A stretch of DNA of 64,000 bases from Streptomyces sp. NBC_01498 (GCF_036327775.1 NZ_CP109598.1:3596001-3660000); one strand, 5' to 3'. Counted from the first letter of the stretch, positions 10,285 to 18,681 are shown. Numbers and translations: made by a program. Notes: generated by a model not told the origin, from the sequence alone.

Positions 10285-11721
10285 GTGACCTCACCCCAGC
10301 AGAGACCCGATCCGCATGGCCACTCGCACGGCCATTCGCACAGCCATGGACCGGCCGCGCCGGTCTCGCAGCACCTGCGCAAGGTCATCGCCGCGGTGCT
10401 GATTCCCTTCGCCACGGCGGTCGTCGTGGGACTCGTGGTGCTCTGGCCCGGCGGCGCCCCCGCCCATGAACGCACCGGTGTCGGCTTCGACCGGCAGACC
10501 GAGCAGGGCCAGGTGGTGAAGATCGAACAGGTCGACTGCAAGGACGTCAACGCCGCTCAGGTCCCGCCGACGGACGACACCTCCGCGCCCCAGGGGCGTG
10601 CGGCGCAGCGTGCGCAGAACGGGGACTGCGTCAAGGCGACGGTCGAGGTGATGTCCGGCAAGGACACGGGGCGCCGGTTCGTCGAGGTGGTCCAGCCGGA
10701 CGCGCCGCGGCAGTTTCACGTGAAACAAGGCGTGGTGGTCGCCTACGCCCCGGACGCGCCGCGCGATCTCCAGTACTCGGTCACCGATGTGGACCGTACG
10801 GTGCCGATGGCCGTGCTCGCCGGGATCTTCGCGCTCGCGGTGATCGTGGTGGGGCGGATGCGCGGGCTGATGGCGCTGGTCGCGCTGGTCATCTCGTTCG
10901 CCGTACTGACCCTGTTCATCCTGCCGGCGATTCTCCAGGGCTCGAATCCGCTGATCGTCGCGGTGGTCGGGGCGAGCGCGATCATGCTGATCGCGCTGTA
11001 TCTGTGCCACGGGCTGACGGCCCGTACGTCCGTCGCCGTGCTGGGGACGCTGATCTCGCTGCTGCTGATCGGTCTGCTCGGGTCGGTGTTCATCGGCTGG
11101 GCGAGCCTGACGGGCAACACGGACGACAACACCGGACTGATCCACGGGCTGTATCCGGAGATCGACATGAGCGGTCTGCTGCTGGCGGGCGTGATCATCG
11201 GCTCCCTCGGCGTGCTGGACGACGTCACGGTGACCCAGACCTCGGTGGTGTGGGAGCTGCGCCAGGCGGACCCCGGCATGGGCCCGCGCGCGCTGTACCG
11301 GGCGGCGATCCGGATCGGGCGGGACCACATCGCGTCGGTGGTCAACACGCTCGTACTGGCCTACGCGGGTGCGGCGCTGCCGCTGCTGCTGCTCTTCTCG
11401 ATCGCGGAGTCGAGTGTGGGGGCGGTGGCCAACAGCGAGCTGGTGGCGGAGGAGATCGTACGGACGCTGGTGGGGTCCATCGGTCTGGTGGCGTCGGTGC
11501 CGGTGACGACGGCGCTGGCGGCGCTGGTGGTGTCGGCCGACAGGCCGGGGTCGTCGTCGGGAGGCGGGGAGATGCCCGTGGCCTCGTCGGGCGCGCCTTC
11601 CGGGGCGCCGCCGCAGATGCCCTCACAGGTGCCGTCACAGGCTCCGTCGGGGTCACCGTCCGGAGGGCCGTTCGGCGGGCTCCGGACGCGCGGTGGCGGC
11701 GGGCGGCGCCGTAAGGCGTAG
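10285..11721 (+). CDS. YibE/F-family multi-pass membrane protein
   Basis: A 478-aa YibE/F-like membrane protein. It has a cytoplasmic N-terminus with a His-rich run (HGHSHGHSHSHG, about residues 11-22), one helix (about 35-55), an extracytoplasmic domain of about 100 residues with two cysteines, then six or more hydrophobic helices with the conserved GVLDDVTVTQTS motif typical of the family. The tail is Pro/Ser/Gln-rich (repeated PSQVPSQAPSG). The GTG at 10285 is a probable start; an upstream ATG at 10234 is possible but would overlap the thiC leader side and lacks support. A parS site lies inside the gene, encoding QFHVKQ. Function unknown; the His-rich segment suggests metal binding. Confidence 0.82.
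   Translation: MTSPQQRPDPHGHSHGHSHSHGPAAPVSQHLRKVIAAVLIPFATAVVVGLVVLWPGGAPAHERTGVGFDRQTEQGQVVKIEQVDCKDVNAAQVPPTDDTSAPQGRAAQRAQNGDCVKATVEVMSGKDTGRRFVEVVQPDAPRQFHVKQGVVVAYAPDAPRDLQYSVTDVDRTVPMAVLAGIFALAVIVVGRMRGLMALVALVISFAVLTLFILPAILQGSNPLIVAVVGASAIMLIALYLCHGLTARTSVAVLGTLISLLLIGLLGSVFIGWASLTGNTDDNTGLIHGLYPEIDMSGLLLAGVIIGSLGVLDDVTVTQTSVVWELRQADPGMGPRALYRAAIRIGRDHIASVVNTLVLAYAGAALPLLLLFSIAESSVGAVANSELVAEEIVRTLVGSIGLVASVPVTTALAALVVSADRPGSSSGGGEMPVASSGAPSGAPPQMPSQVPSQAPSGSPSGGPFGGLRTRGGGGRRRKA
10713..10726. other. parS site (ParB binding), inside the YibE/F gene
   Basis: Perfect GTTTCACGTGAAAC palindrome, identical to the Streptomyces parS consensus. It is read in frame as FHVK within the extracytoplasmic domain of the YibE/F-like protein. 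Confidence 0.92.
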
Positions 11722-11798
11722 CCCGTGTGCCGGCGGTGTGCGGCGAGCGGCGCGGGGTGGACCGGCGCAGGGCGGACGGGGCCCGTGCGCCGGGTGGC

Positions 11799-12233
11799 TC
11801 AGCCGGCGTTCTCCTCGGCGAGGATCCGGCCGAGGGTCTCCTCCAGATCGGTCTCGAAGTCCCCGAGCGTCATCTCCTGACCGAGCGGCACCAGCCGGTC
11901 CGTACGGTCGAGGAAGGCCACCAGCGGTGGCGCGCTGACCCGGAACAGGGCGTGCTCGGAGCCGACCTGGAGCCTGATGTGAACGTCGGAGAGCTCCTCG
12001 GGCTCGGTCGGCGAGATGTACACGTCGCCGTCGCCGCTGGGCTCGTTGATGCCGTCGACCAGCAGTTCGCGGCCGAAGGCCCAGGTGACGGGGGCGTCGC
12101 CGGGCAGATGGAAGGTCATGCGCACCGCGTAGGGGTCCGTCGTCTCGTAACGGAGTTCCACGGGAATTCTGAAGGAGAGCTCTTCCGACACAAGAAAATT
12201 CATCAGGACTTCGGCCTGGACCAACTCGCGCAT
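11799..12233 (-). CDS. ssgA: Sporulation cell-division activator SsgA
   Basis: Founding member of the SsgA-like proteins, which localise and start sporulation septation in Streptomyces aerial hyphae (SsgA/SsgB recruit FtsZ). 144 aa, family length. The N-terminus MRELVQAEVLMNFLVSEELS and blocks FRIPVELRYETTDPYAVRMT, WAFGRELLVDG and VAFLDRTDRLVPLGQE are closely like known SsgA. The ATG at 12233 matches the longer SsgA form; the internal ATG at 12203 (MNFLVSEEL) is an alternative start used in some species. It lies downstream of its activator gene ssgR in the same direction. The leader between them is unusually AT-rich. Confidence 0.95.
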   Translation of the reverse strand: MRELVQAEVLMNFLVSEELSFRIPVELRYETTDPYAVRMTFHLPGDAPVTWAFGRELLVDGINEPSGDGDVYISPTEPEELSDVHIRLQVGSEHALFRVSAPPLVAFLDRTDRLVPLGQEMTLGDFETDLEETLGRILAEENAG

Positions 12234-12385
12234 CGTGGACCCCGCAGTGGATGACGGAAAGTTACGGAGAGTAAGAAATTCAGAGGGTTTTTGAGGGGTT
12301 TAGTGGTGGAACTGCCACTACTGAAGCCCCTTGATCCTCTTCTTTATCGTCCAACACGCAGAAACGGATCACAAGGAGTGATATT
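12234..12385 (-). promoter_or_regulatory. ssgA promoter region with inverted repeat
   Basis: 152 bp of AT-rich DNA between ssgR and ssgA, clearly lower in GC than its surroundings. It holds an inverted repeat TAGTGG (12301-12306) / CCACTA (12315-12320). The right arm, as TGCCACTA, resembles a TGCCACT element upstream of ssgR (13334-13340). SsgR is known to activate ssgA, so this is a reasonable candidate for its binding site. Confidence 0.5.
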
Positions 12386-13162
12386 TCAGATACTGATAGA
12401 GAATTCCAGAGATCCGATCAAGTTTTCGAACTCTTTGCATAGTCGTTCGACGGCGGGGAGCAATCGCTCCTCCTGATGGAGGGGCAGGGACGTCGCGAGG
12501 GCGCCGACGGTCGCCCCGGCCCGGATGGGTACGGCGGCGCAGACATGGCCGAGCGCGTACTCCTGTCTCTCCAGCACAGGACCCGTACGCCCCATGGTGC
12601 CCAGGCGCGAGAGCAGGGTGCGCCGGTCGGCGACGGAGTACGGGGTCAGCGGGCCCACGGGGTGCCGGTCCAGATGGTCCCGGCGGGCGTCCTCGTCGAG
12701 CTGGCTCAGCAGGCACTGGCCGATCGCGTGGGCGTGCGCGGTCTCGCGGAAGTCGGCCCATTCGGCGACGGCCGGCGCGGCGGGACTGTCGGCCACCGCG
12801 ACGATCTCGATCTCGCCCTCGCGGTAGACGCCGAAGTACACCGGGGCGCCGATCAGGTCGCGGCAGCGCTCCATCGACTCGGCCATCGTGCGCCGGGCCG
12901 GACCGGGCCCCGGTCCCGCGCCGCTCACCAGCCGGTCCACCGCGTCCCCGAGGAAGAAGACGCCCTTCTCCCGGCGCAGATAGCCCTCGTGGGTCAGCGT
13001 CCGCAGCAGGTGGTACGCGGTGGGCAGGGGCAGCCCCGCCTCCCGTGCGAGCTGTTTCGCGGGGGCGCCGTTCGGATGGGCACCGGCCGACTCCAGCAGA
13101 CGCAGCGCGCGCCGCACCGAACCGATGAGGGTAGGGGCAGCTGCCGTGGACGCTGTGGCCAA
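12386..13162 (-). CDS. ssgR: IclR-family activator of ssgA, SsgR
   Basis: A 258-aa IclR-family regulator: N-terminal winged helix-turn-helix (about residues 10-70, SVRRALRLLESAG ... LPLPTAYHLLRTLTHEGYLRR is the core, given here in parts) and a C-terminal GAF-like effector domain. Its place directly upstream of ssgA on the same strand is the conserved ssgR-ssgA arrangement; SsgR is the known ssgA activator needed for sporulation. The final codons (SLEFSISI) are AT-rich, running into the AT-rich ssgA promoter. The ATG at 13162 fits the family N-terminus. Not a metabolite-degradation IclR as far as context shows. Confidence 0.92.
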   Translation of the reverse strand: MATASTAAAPTLIGSVRRALRLLESAGAHPNGAPAKQLAREAGLPLPTAYHLLRTLTHEGYLRREKGVFFLGDAVDRLVSGAGPGPGPARRTMAESMERCRDLIGAPVYFGVYREGEIEIVAVADSPAAPAVAEWADFRETAHAHAIGQCLLSQLDEDARRDHLDRHPVGPLTPYSVADRRTLLSRLGTMGRTGPVLERQEYALGHVCAAVPIRAGATVGALATSLPLHQEERLLPAVERLCKEFENLIGSLEFSISI

Positions 13163-13333
13163 AGGTCACCCCCAGGCGTACTGACGGGCGTGCGCCCGCT
13201 CGCGGGGGCCGCCCCCGCGTCTGCCACATCCCGGGGAACCGGGACCGGAGTCCGAGGTCCGGCACCGCTCATTCGCACAATGCGCTGGTCAGATCGACCA
13301 TGGACGCTGTTTTCGCAGGATGTGGCGGAGGCT

Positions 13334-13362
13334 TGCCACTCTAATGGCAGCTTCTGGAGTGG
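13334..13362 (-). promoter_or_regulatory. Nested inverted repeats upstream of ssgR
   Basis: TGCCA (13334-13338) pairs with TGGCA (13345-13349), and the overlapping CCACTC (13336-13341) pairs with GAGTGG (13357-13362). This lies about 170 bp before the ssgR start in an otherwise empty 295-bp gap. IclR regulators bind such short palindromes, so autoregulation is possible. Confidence 0.4.
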
Positions 13363-13457
13363 GAGTCGTTTCGTCCGTGCCTTTCCCCCGCGCGGGCTAA
13401 CGGCCGGGGCGTTGGGTTGCCCCGGCGCGCCGGGCGAGGGGCGGTCGGCGGGGCCGG

Positions 13458-13670
13458 TCAGTCGCGGTGCGAGGACGACGACGTGAACGTGCGTACGGCG
13501 TAGACGAGCCCGCCGACCAGCGCCACCAGGATCAGCAGTTTGAAGAGCAGCCCGATCACGAAGCCGACCACGGTCGCGATCAGTCCGCCGAACACGAAGA
13601 GGACGATCAGGGGCAACGCGATCCACTTCACCCACCAGGGCATTCCCGCGACAATCTCCCGCACCGCCAT
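13458..13670 (-). CDS. Small membrane protein, DUF5326 type
   Basis: A 70-aa protein with two hydrophobic helices (about residues 14-58), starting MAVREIVAGMPWWVKWIALP and ending in a Ser-rich tail. The PWWVKW motif and FGGLIATVVGFVIGL pattern match the small DUF5326 family widespread in Streptomyces. No function is known. It stands alone on the minus strand between ssgR's promoter and the cupin gene. Confidence 0.8.
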   Translation of the reverse strand: MAVREIVAGMPWWVKWIALPLIVLFVFGGLIATVVGFVIGLLFKLLILVALVGGLVYAVRTFTSSSSHRD

Positions 13671-13876
13671 CGTCCCTACCTCGTTCCGTGAGTGCCCGAA
13701 GCCCTCAGCACCTGAAGCCCCGGTGCGTGAAGGTGCCTGAAGGTGCGTGCCCGCGTGAGGCGCGTGGCCCGCGTGAGGTCCGCCCCCACTGTCTCCGATG
13801 CTAGAGCGGCGCGGACCGGAGCGGAGGGCCCGCGGCCCTGGCTCTCCCCTGATCCGACCCTGACGCCGGGGTGGGG

Positions 13877-13922
13877 TCGGCGCCCGCCGGGCGCGCCCGG
13901 GGCGGTACCGGCCGGGCGCCGA
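13877..13922. terminator. Hairpin downstream of the cupin gene
   Basis: TCGGCGCCCG (13877-13886) pairs perfectly with CGGGCGCCGA (13913-13922); the enclosed bases are themselves GC-rich and can pair. It lies 20 bp past the cupin stop on the minus strand. The rest of 13671-13942 holds no gene that I can support. Confidence 0.5.
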
Positions 13923-13942
13923 GGGCGGTACGCGCGGCGGCC

Positions 13943-14260
13943 TCAGCCCTCCGGTGGCGAGAAGACGACCATCACCCGCAGGTCCTCGGTGATGTGGTGG
14001 AACTTGTGCGGCACCCCGGCCGGGACGTAGACGACGCTGCCGCGCCCGACGAGGGTCGTCTCCATGCCCACGGTGATCGAGGCGCGCCCGCTCATGACGA
14101 GGTAGACCTCGTCCTGGCGGTGCGGCTGCTGCGGGTCGACGGTGCCGGCGTCCAGCGCGTACAGACCGACGGACATGTTCCGTTCCCGGACAAATTGCAG
14201 ATAAGCGCCGTCGTTGGCGGCACGTTCCGCCTCCAGCTCGTCAAGTCGGAAAGCCTTCAT
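13943..14260 (-). CDS. Small cupin-domain protein
   Basis: A 105-aa single cupin barrel. Motif 1 is QPHRQDEVYLVMSGRA (about residues 44-60, with the metal-binding H-x-x-x-E pattern) and motif 2 is GSVVYVPAGVPHKFH (about 74-88, with the third His). Single-domain cupins of this kind bind a metal and may be an isomerase, a dioxygenase or a simple ligand-binding protein; the substrate cannot be deduced. It is divergent from the holin-like gene, whose start lies only 14 bp away, so the two promoters overlap. Confidence 0.85.
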   Translation of the reverse strand: MKAFRLDELEAERAANDGAYLQFVRERNMSVGLYALDAGTVDPQQPHRQDEVYLVMSGRASITVGMETTLVGRGSVVYVPAGVPHKFHHITEDLRVMVVFSPPEG

Positions 14261-14274
14261 GCCACGATCACATC

Positions 14275-14655
14275 ATGAAGAATTTCGTAGTCAAGACGAT
14301 CGCCAACGCGGGTGCGCTGGCCGTGGCGATCTGGCTGATCAATGACATCACCCTGACCGGCGACAGCACCGGCGCGAAGGTCCTGGCGCTGGTGGTGGTC
14401 GCGCTGATCTTCGGTGTGGTCAATTTCGTCGTCAAGCCCATAGTCCAGCTGCTGACGCTGCCGCTGTTCATCGTCACCCTCGGCCTGTTCACCCTGGTCG
14501 TGAACGCGCTGATGCTGCTGCTGACCTCCTGGCTCGCCGACGTGTTCGACCTGAGCTTCCACGTCGAGGGCTTCTGGACCGCCCTGCTCGGCGGCCTCAT
14601 CATCTCTGTCGTGTCGTGGGCGCTGAACGTCGCGCTGCCCGACGACAAGGACTGA
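14275..14655 (+). CDS. Phage-holin-4-like membrane protein
   Basis: A 126-aa membrane protein with four hydrophobic helices, of the Phage_holin_4_2 (DUF360-like) family: VNFVVKPIVQLLTLPLFIVT and LGLFTLVVNALMLLL are typical. Despite the name, members are common in non-phage chromosomes and there is no phage gene nearby, so this is a housekeeping membrane protein of unknown role. Its stop lies 5 bp before the start of the cystathionine gamma-lyase-family gene, which suggests co-transcription. Confidence 0.85.
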   Translation: MKNFVVKTIANAGALAVAIWLINDITLTGDSTGAKVLALVVVALIFGVVNFVVKPIVQLLTLPLFIVTLGLFTLVVNALMLLLTSWLADVFDLSFHVEGFWTALLGGLIISVVSWALNVALPDDKD

Positions 14656-14660
14656 TCGCC

Positions 14661-15818
14661 GTGGCGAGCGAGACCGGCACCACGCCGGACCCCGCGCACG
14701 GGGTGGGAGAGGGCACCCGCGCCGTACGGGCCGGGCTGCCCGAGCCGGTGAAGTACGAACCGACCCTGCCGGGTCCGGTGTTCGCCGCCCACTTCCATCT
14801 GCCGGGCGAGCCGACCGGCCCGTACACCTACGGCCGCGACACCAACCCCACCTGGACCCATCTCGAACGTGCCATCGGCGAGCTGGAGGCCCCCGGCCGG
14901 GCCGTCGAGACGGTCACCTTCGCCTCCGGGATGGCCGCGATCTCCGCGGTGCTCTTCTCCCAGCTGCGCACCGGCGACGCGGTCGTGATGCCGGACGACG
15001 GGTATCAGGCGCTGCCACTGCTGCGTGAGCAGCTCACCGCGTACGGGATCGAGGTACGCACCGCGCCCACCGCCCGTGACGCGCAGCTCGACGTGCTGGC
15101 CGGCGCCCGGCTGCTGTGGATCGAGACCCCGTCCAACCCCGGACTCGACGTCTGCGACATCCGCCGGCTGGTGCGGGCCGCGCACGACCAGGGCACCCTG
15201 GTCGCCGTCGACAACACGCTCGCCACCCCGCTCGGCCAGCGCCCCCTGGAACTGGGCGCGGACTTCTCGGTCGCCAGCGACACCAAGGGCATGACCGGGC
15301 ACGGCGACATCCTGCTGGGCCATGTGACCTGCGAGGATCCCGAACTGGCCGCGGGCGTACGGCGCTGGCGCAAGATCGCCGGGGCCATCCCCGGACCGAT
15401 GGAAGCCTGGCTCGCCCACCGTTCGCTGGCCACGCTCCAGCTACGGATCGACCGGCAGTGTTCGAGTGCCCTGCTCCTCGCGCGGGCGCTGCGCGGGCGC
15501 CCCGACGTGACCGGTCTGCGCCACCCCGGGCTGCCCGACGACCCCTCGCACGCCCTCGCGTCCACGCAGATGCGGCGTTACGGGTGTGTGGTGTCGTTCG
15601 TCCTGCCCGGCCTGGACCACGCCGAGCGCTTCCTGGACGGGCTGCGGCTGGTGGACGACGCGACGAGCTTCGGCGGACTGCGGTCGACGGCGGAACGGCG
15701 GGGACGGTGGGGCGGGGACGACGTACCGGAGGGCTTCATCCGGTTCTCCGTGGGCGCCGAGGACCCCGACGACCTCATCGCCGACGTGCTGCGCGCCCTG
15801 GACGGCGCCGCGCGCTGA
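14661..15818 (+). CDS. Cystathionine gamma-lyase/synthase family PLP enzyme
   Basis: A 385-aa Cys/Met-metabolism PLP enzyme. Visible features: TYGRDTNPTWTHLERAIGEL near residue 53, FASGMAAISAVLFS near 90, the phosphate-binding region, WIETPSNPGLDVCDI near 154, VAVDNTLATPLGQRPL near 180, and the Schiff-base lysine in VASDTKGMTGHGDILLGHV near residue 210. Best fit is cystathionine gamma-lyase, which splits cystathionine to cysteine, ammonia and 2-oxobutyrate, but gamma-synthase or methionine gamma-lyase cannot be ruled out. The GTG at 14661 has AAGGA 9 bases upstream. It probably forms a two-gene unit with the holin-like gene. Confidence 0.88.
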   Translation: MASETGTTPDPAHGVGEGTRAVRAGLPEPVKYEPTLPGPVFAAHFHLPGEPTGPYTYGRDTNPTWTHLERAIGELEAPGRAVETVTFASGMAAISAVLFSQLRTGDAVVMPDDGYQALPLLREQLTAYGIEVRTAPTARDAQLDVLAGARLLWIETPSNPGLDVCDIRRLVRAAHDQGTLVAVDNTLATPLGQRPLELGADFSVASDTKGMTGHGDILLGHVTCEDPELAAGVRRWRKIAGAIPGPMEAWLAHRSLATLQLRIDRQCSSALLLARALRGRPDVTGLRHPGLPDDPSHALASTQMRRYGCVVSFVLPGLDHAERFLDGLRLVDDATSFGGLRSTAERRGRWGGDDVPEGFIRFSVGAEDPDDLIADVLRALDGAAR

Positions 15819-16069
15819 TCGGCCGGCCCCGATCCCGGCCGACGTCCCGACGTCCCGACGTGAGACGGGCGGTCCCGAGCCTCCCCCCTCGTGACTCGGG
15901 CCGCCCACGGGTTCCACGCGCGAAGAACCACGTCCACAAGGCTAATTGACTCTGCGTCAGTGTCCAATCACCCTGACGACAGCGACCTATCGACTTATTT
16001 ATAGTTGGATGTCCCGACGACGGGCCCCGGGACGGGTCCGCGCGGGACCGGAACGTGAGGAGGGCCGCC

Positions 16070-16963
16070 GTGGACCTGACCCTGCTGCGCACCTTCCTCA
16101 CCGTCCACCGCGCCGGCTCGTTCACCCGCGCCGCCGCCCTGCTCGGGCTCTCCCAGCCCGCGGTCACCGGCCAGATACGCACCCTGGAGCGCCAGTTGGG
16201 CCGCCCGCTCTTTCTGCGCCAGGCCCGGGGCGTCACCCCCACCACCATCGGCGACGAACTCGCCCACCGGGCCGCGCCGCACCTCGACGCACTGATCGAG
16301 ATCACCGAGACCGGGCTCGACGAGGAGTCGGGGGTGCGGACGCTCCATCTCGCGGGACCACCGGAGTTCACCTCCGTACGCGCCCTGCCCGCGCTCACCC
16401 CGCTGATCAGCCAGGGCCTCGCGCTCCGCGCCTCCTTCTTCACCAACCCCGAGGAGACCCTGGACGGCCTCGCCGCCGGGCACCACGACCTCGGCATCAC
16501 CACCGCACGGCCACGCGGCGGACTGCTCACCGCGACCCCGCTCTGCGACGAGGAGCACGTCCTGGTCGCCTCGCCGCGCTGGGCGGCCCGGCTGGGCCAC
16601 GACGTGCTGCGCGAGGGCCATGTCGTCCTGGAACAGCTGCCGGTGGTGGAGGTCCACGAGTCGCTGCCGCTGGTCTCCCGCTACTGGGCGTCGGTCTTCG
16701 ACTCGCGGCCGGCCGCGGCGGGCGCGGTCATCGCGCCCGACCTGCGCGCCGTGCTGGAGAGCGCCGCGGCGGGCGCCGGACTGGCCGTACTGCCCCGCTA
16801 TCTGTGCGCGCCCGCGCTGGAACGCGGCGAGATCGTCGCGCTCTACGACCCGCCGGTGCCCCCGCTGCGCACCTACTTCCTCGTCGTACGCACCGGCACG
16901 CTCGCTCTGCCGCACATCGCGCGGGCGCACGAATGGCTGCTGCGCGCTTCGGTCGACTGGTGA
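16070..16963 (+). CDS. LysR-family transcriptional regulator
   Basis: A 297-aa LysR-type regulator. The N-terminal winged helix is clear (LRTFLTVHRAGSFTRAAALL, then SQPAVTGQIRTLERQLGRPL, residues 4-52), followed by the substrate-binding domain. The GTG at 16070 was chosen because GAGGAGG lies 7 bases upstream; a GTG at 16055 would sit on top of that ribosome site. The 250-bp gap upstream has an AT-rich portion near 15940-16010 with a TGACTCTGCGTCA imperfect palindrome, a possible self-binding site. The Nudix gene follows 52 bp downstream. Target genes unknown; the cystathionine lyase gene upstream or the Nudix gene downstream are possible. Confidence 0.9.
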   Translation: MDLTLLRTFLTVHRAGSFTRAAALLGLSQPAVTGQIRTLERQLGRPLFLRQARGVTPTTIGDELAHRAAPHLDALIEITETGLDEESGVRTLHLAGPPEFTSVRALPALTPLISQGLALRASFFTNPEETLDGLAAGHHDLGITTARPRGGLLTATPLCDEEHVLVASPRWAARLGHDVLREGHVVLEQLPVVEVHESLPLVSRYWASVFDSRPAAAGAVIAPDLRAVLESAAAGAGLAVLPRYLCAPALERGEIVALYDPPVPPLRTYFLVVRTGTLALPHIARAHEWLLRASVDW

Positions 16964-17015
16964 CCGCCGAGCCCCGGGGAGTTTCGACCGGCCGGTATCG
17001 GGCCACCCTCTTCCC

Positions 17016-17495
17016 ATGACCGAACGGCCCGTGGTCAAGCGCACCGCACGCGCCATCCTGCTCGACGGCGACCATCTCGTCCTCATCAAGCGCACCAAGC
17101 CGGGTGTGGATCCGTACTGGGTGACGCCCGGCGGCGGGGTCGAGCCGGACGACGCCACCGTGGTCGCCGCGCTCCACCGCGAGGTGGACGAGGAACTCGG
17201 CGCCAAGATCACCGACGTCGTGCCCTGCTTCGTGGACACCGTCGAACACATCGCGAACGCCGGAGTCACCGGGGTGAAGGTGCAGCACTTCTTCGTCTGC
17301 CGCCTCGAATCGATGGACCCGGACCTGCGGCACGGGCCGGAGATGGACGAGCCGTGCGGGGAGTACGAGATCGTACGGGTCCCGTTCAGCCGGGTCGGGA
17401 TCGCCGCCGTCCATCTCGTACCGCTGTCGCTGAGGCACTATCTGGACGGCAACATCGAGGGCGTACGGGCGATGCACGCTCCCGACCTGGGCTGA
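17016..17495 (+). CDS. Nudix hydrolase
   Basis: A 159-aa Nudix-domain protein. The Nudix box reads GGGVEPDDATVVAALHREVD followed by EELGA; the core REVDEELG with its catalytic, metal-binding glutamates is intact. The first conserved Glu of the box (GX5E) is replaced by Ala, which is a structural rather than metal-binding position. Members cleave nucleoside diphosphates linked to another group (oxidised nucleotides, NADH, sugar nucleotides); the substrate cannot be told. The ATG at 17016 follows the LysR gene by 52 bp and may be co-transcribed with it. Confidence 0.87.
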   Translation: MTERPVVKRTARAILLDGDHLVLIKRTKPGVDPYWVTPGGGVEPDDATVVAALHREVDEELGAKITDVVPCFVDTVEHIANAGVTGVKVQHFFVCRLESMDPDLRHGPEMDEPCGEYEIVRVPFSRVGIAAVHLVPLSLRHYLDGNIEGVRAMHAPDLG

Positions 17496-17502
17496 GGAGA
17501 CC

Positions 17503-17532
17503 CGGCCGAGGCCGCGGACCGGGGCTCGGCCG
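17503..17532. terminator. Possible hairpin after the Nudix gene
   Basis: CGGCCGAG (17503-17510) pairs with CTCGGCCG (17525-17532) around a 14-base loop that can pair further, 8 bp after the Nudix stop. Confidence 0.45.
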
Positions 17533-17672
17533 CCGAACCGGCCGAATTCGCCCGCTCGGGCCGGAGCGGTCCTGCGGTCCGTCCACGGCCCCCTGGGCTC
17601 GCCGCGTACGCCGAGGCGAGTACGGCTGGTTACTCCCCCGGTGAGACGACCTCCGGTCCGAAGCACGACACC

Positions 17673-18182
17673 GTGTTTCACGTGAAACCACTGAAGCGAC
17701 CCGTCCGCCGGGCCCTCCTTGTCGTCCATGTCGCCGTCTCCGTGAGCTGGCTGGGCCTCACCCTCGGCCTGCTCACCCTTGGTATCACCGCGTACGACAC
17801 CGGCGACTCCACCCTCACCGAAGCCTCCTACCGTGCGATGAGGGTCTTCGCGGAGTGGCTGCTGGCGCCCGTCGCCCTGATCACCCTCGGCAGCGGTCTG
17901 GTGCTGTCCCTGGGGACTCCCTGGGGCCTTGCCCGGCACCGCTGGGTCTGGGTGAAGTTCTGGCTCACGCTCGCCACCGCCGCCGCGACGATCTTCTCGC
18001 TGCGGCCGGAGATCGAGCACGCGGCGGACAACGGCGGCGTGCCCGACATCAGCCTGGTCGTCGCGCCGTCGGTGGCGACCTCGGCGTATCTCTTCATGAC
18101 CGTCGTCTCGGTGCTGAAGCCCTGGGGACTGACCCGGCGGGGGCGCCGGCTGCGGACGCGCGCGCGAAACATCCCGGCGTGA
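17673..18182 (+). CDS. Four-helix membrane protein whose start codon overlaps parS
   Basis: A 169-aa integral membrane protein with about four hydrophobic segments (residues 13-37, 60-84, 95-112, 128-148) and a basic C-terminus. I do not recognise a characterised family; it resembles small DUF2269-like membrane proteins with conserved HVAVSVSWLG near the first helix. The proposed GTG start at 17673 leads straight into a perfect parS site, giving MFHVKP; a real start somewhat further in, such as GTG at 17682, is possible. The GNAT gene follows 34 bp later. A hydrophobic redox or ion-transport subunit is possible but unproven. Confidence 0.72.
   Translation: MFHVKPLKRPVRRALLVVHVAVSVSWLGLTLGLLTLGITAYDTGDSTLTEASYRAMRVFAEWLLAPVALITLGSGLVLSLGTPWGLARHRWVWVKFWLTLATAAATIFSLRPEIEHAADNGGVPDISLVVAPSVATSAYLFMTVVSVLKPWGLTRRGRRLRTRARNIPA
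17675..17688. other. parS site overlapping a start codon
   Basis: Perfect GTTTCACGTGAAAC. It shares the G of the proposed GTG start of the four-helix membrane protein. ParB binding here could block initiation of transcription or translation of that gene. Confidence 0.92.
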
Positions 18183-18216
18183 CGCGAGGACACGGGCCGG
18201 GCGTAATCTGCGGCCC

Positions 18217-18681
18217 ATGGACGATCTGCACATACGACCGGCCGACGCCGGTGACCTGCCGGAGATCGTGGCGCTGCTCGCCGACGACCCGCTGGGCGCG
18301 GCACGCGAGTCGCCGGACGACCTGGCCCTGTACCGCCGGGCCTTCGATCGGATCGCCGATGACCCGAACCAGTACCAGGCCGTCGCCGAGCGGAACGGCC
18401 GGGTCGTCGGGACGCTGCAACTGACGATCATCGCGGGTATCTCCCGCCGGGGCGCCACCCGGTCGGTCATCGAGGGCGTACGCGTGCACGCCGACGAGCG
18501 CGGCTCCGGCCTCGGCACCCGGCTGATCCAGTGGGCCATCGACGAATCCGCCCGCCAGGGCTGCCAGTTGGTGCAGCTGACGTCCGACGCGACGCGTACG
18601 GACGCCCTGCGCTTCTACGAGCGGCTCGGCTTCGTCGCGTCGCACGTCGGCTTCAAACTGAGCCTGGAGACCGGCAGCTAG
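18217..18681 (+). CDS. GNAT acetyltransferase
   Basis: A 154-aa GNAT-fold N-acetyltransferase. The acetyl-CoA-binding motif A is present as EGVRVHADERGSGLGTRLIQ (about residues 86-105), and the C-terminal ALRFYERLGFVASHVGFKLS block (about 130-149) is typical. The substrate could be a small amine, antibiotic or protein N-terminus; nothing in the context decides. It follows the four-helix membrane protein by 34 bp and is convergent with the serine hydrolase gene. Confidence 0.88.
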   Translation: MDDLHIRPADAGDLPEIVALLADDPLGAARESPDDLALYRRAFDRIADDPNQYQAVAERNGRVVGTLQLTIIAGISRRGATRSVIEGVRVHADERGSGLGTRLIQWAIDESARQGCQLVQLTSDATRTDALRFYERLGFVASHVGFKLSLETGS

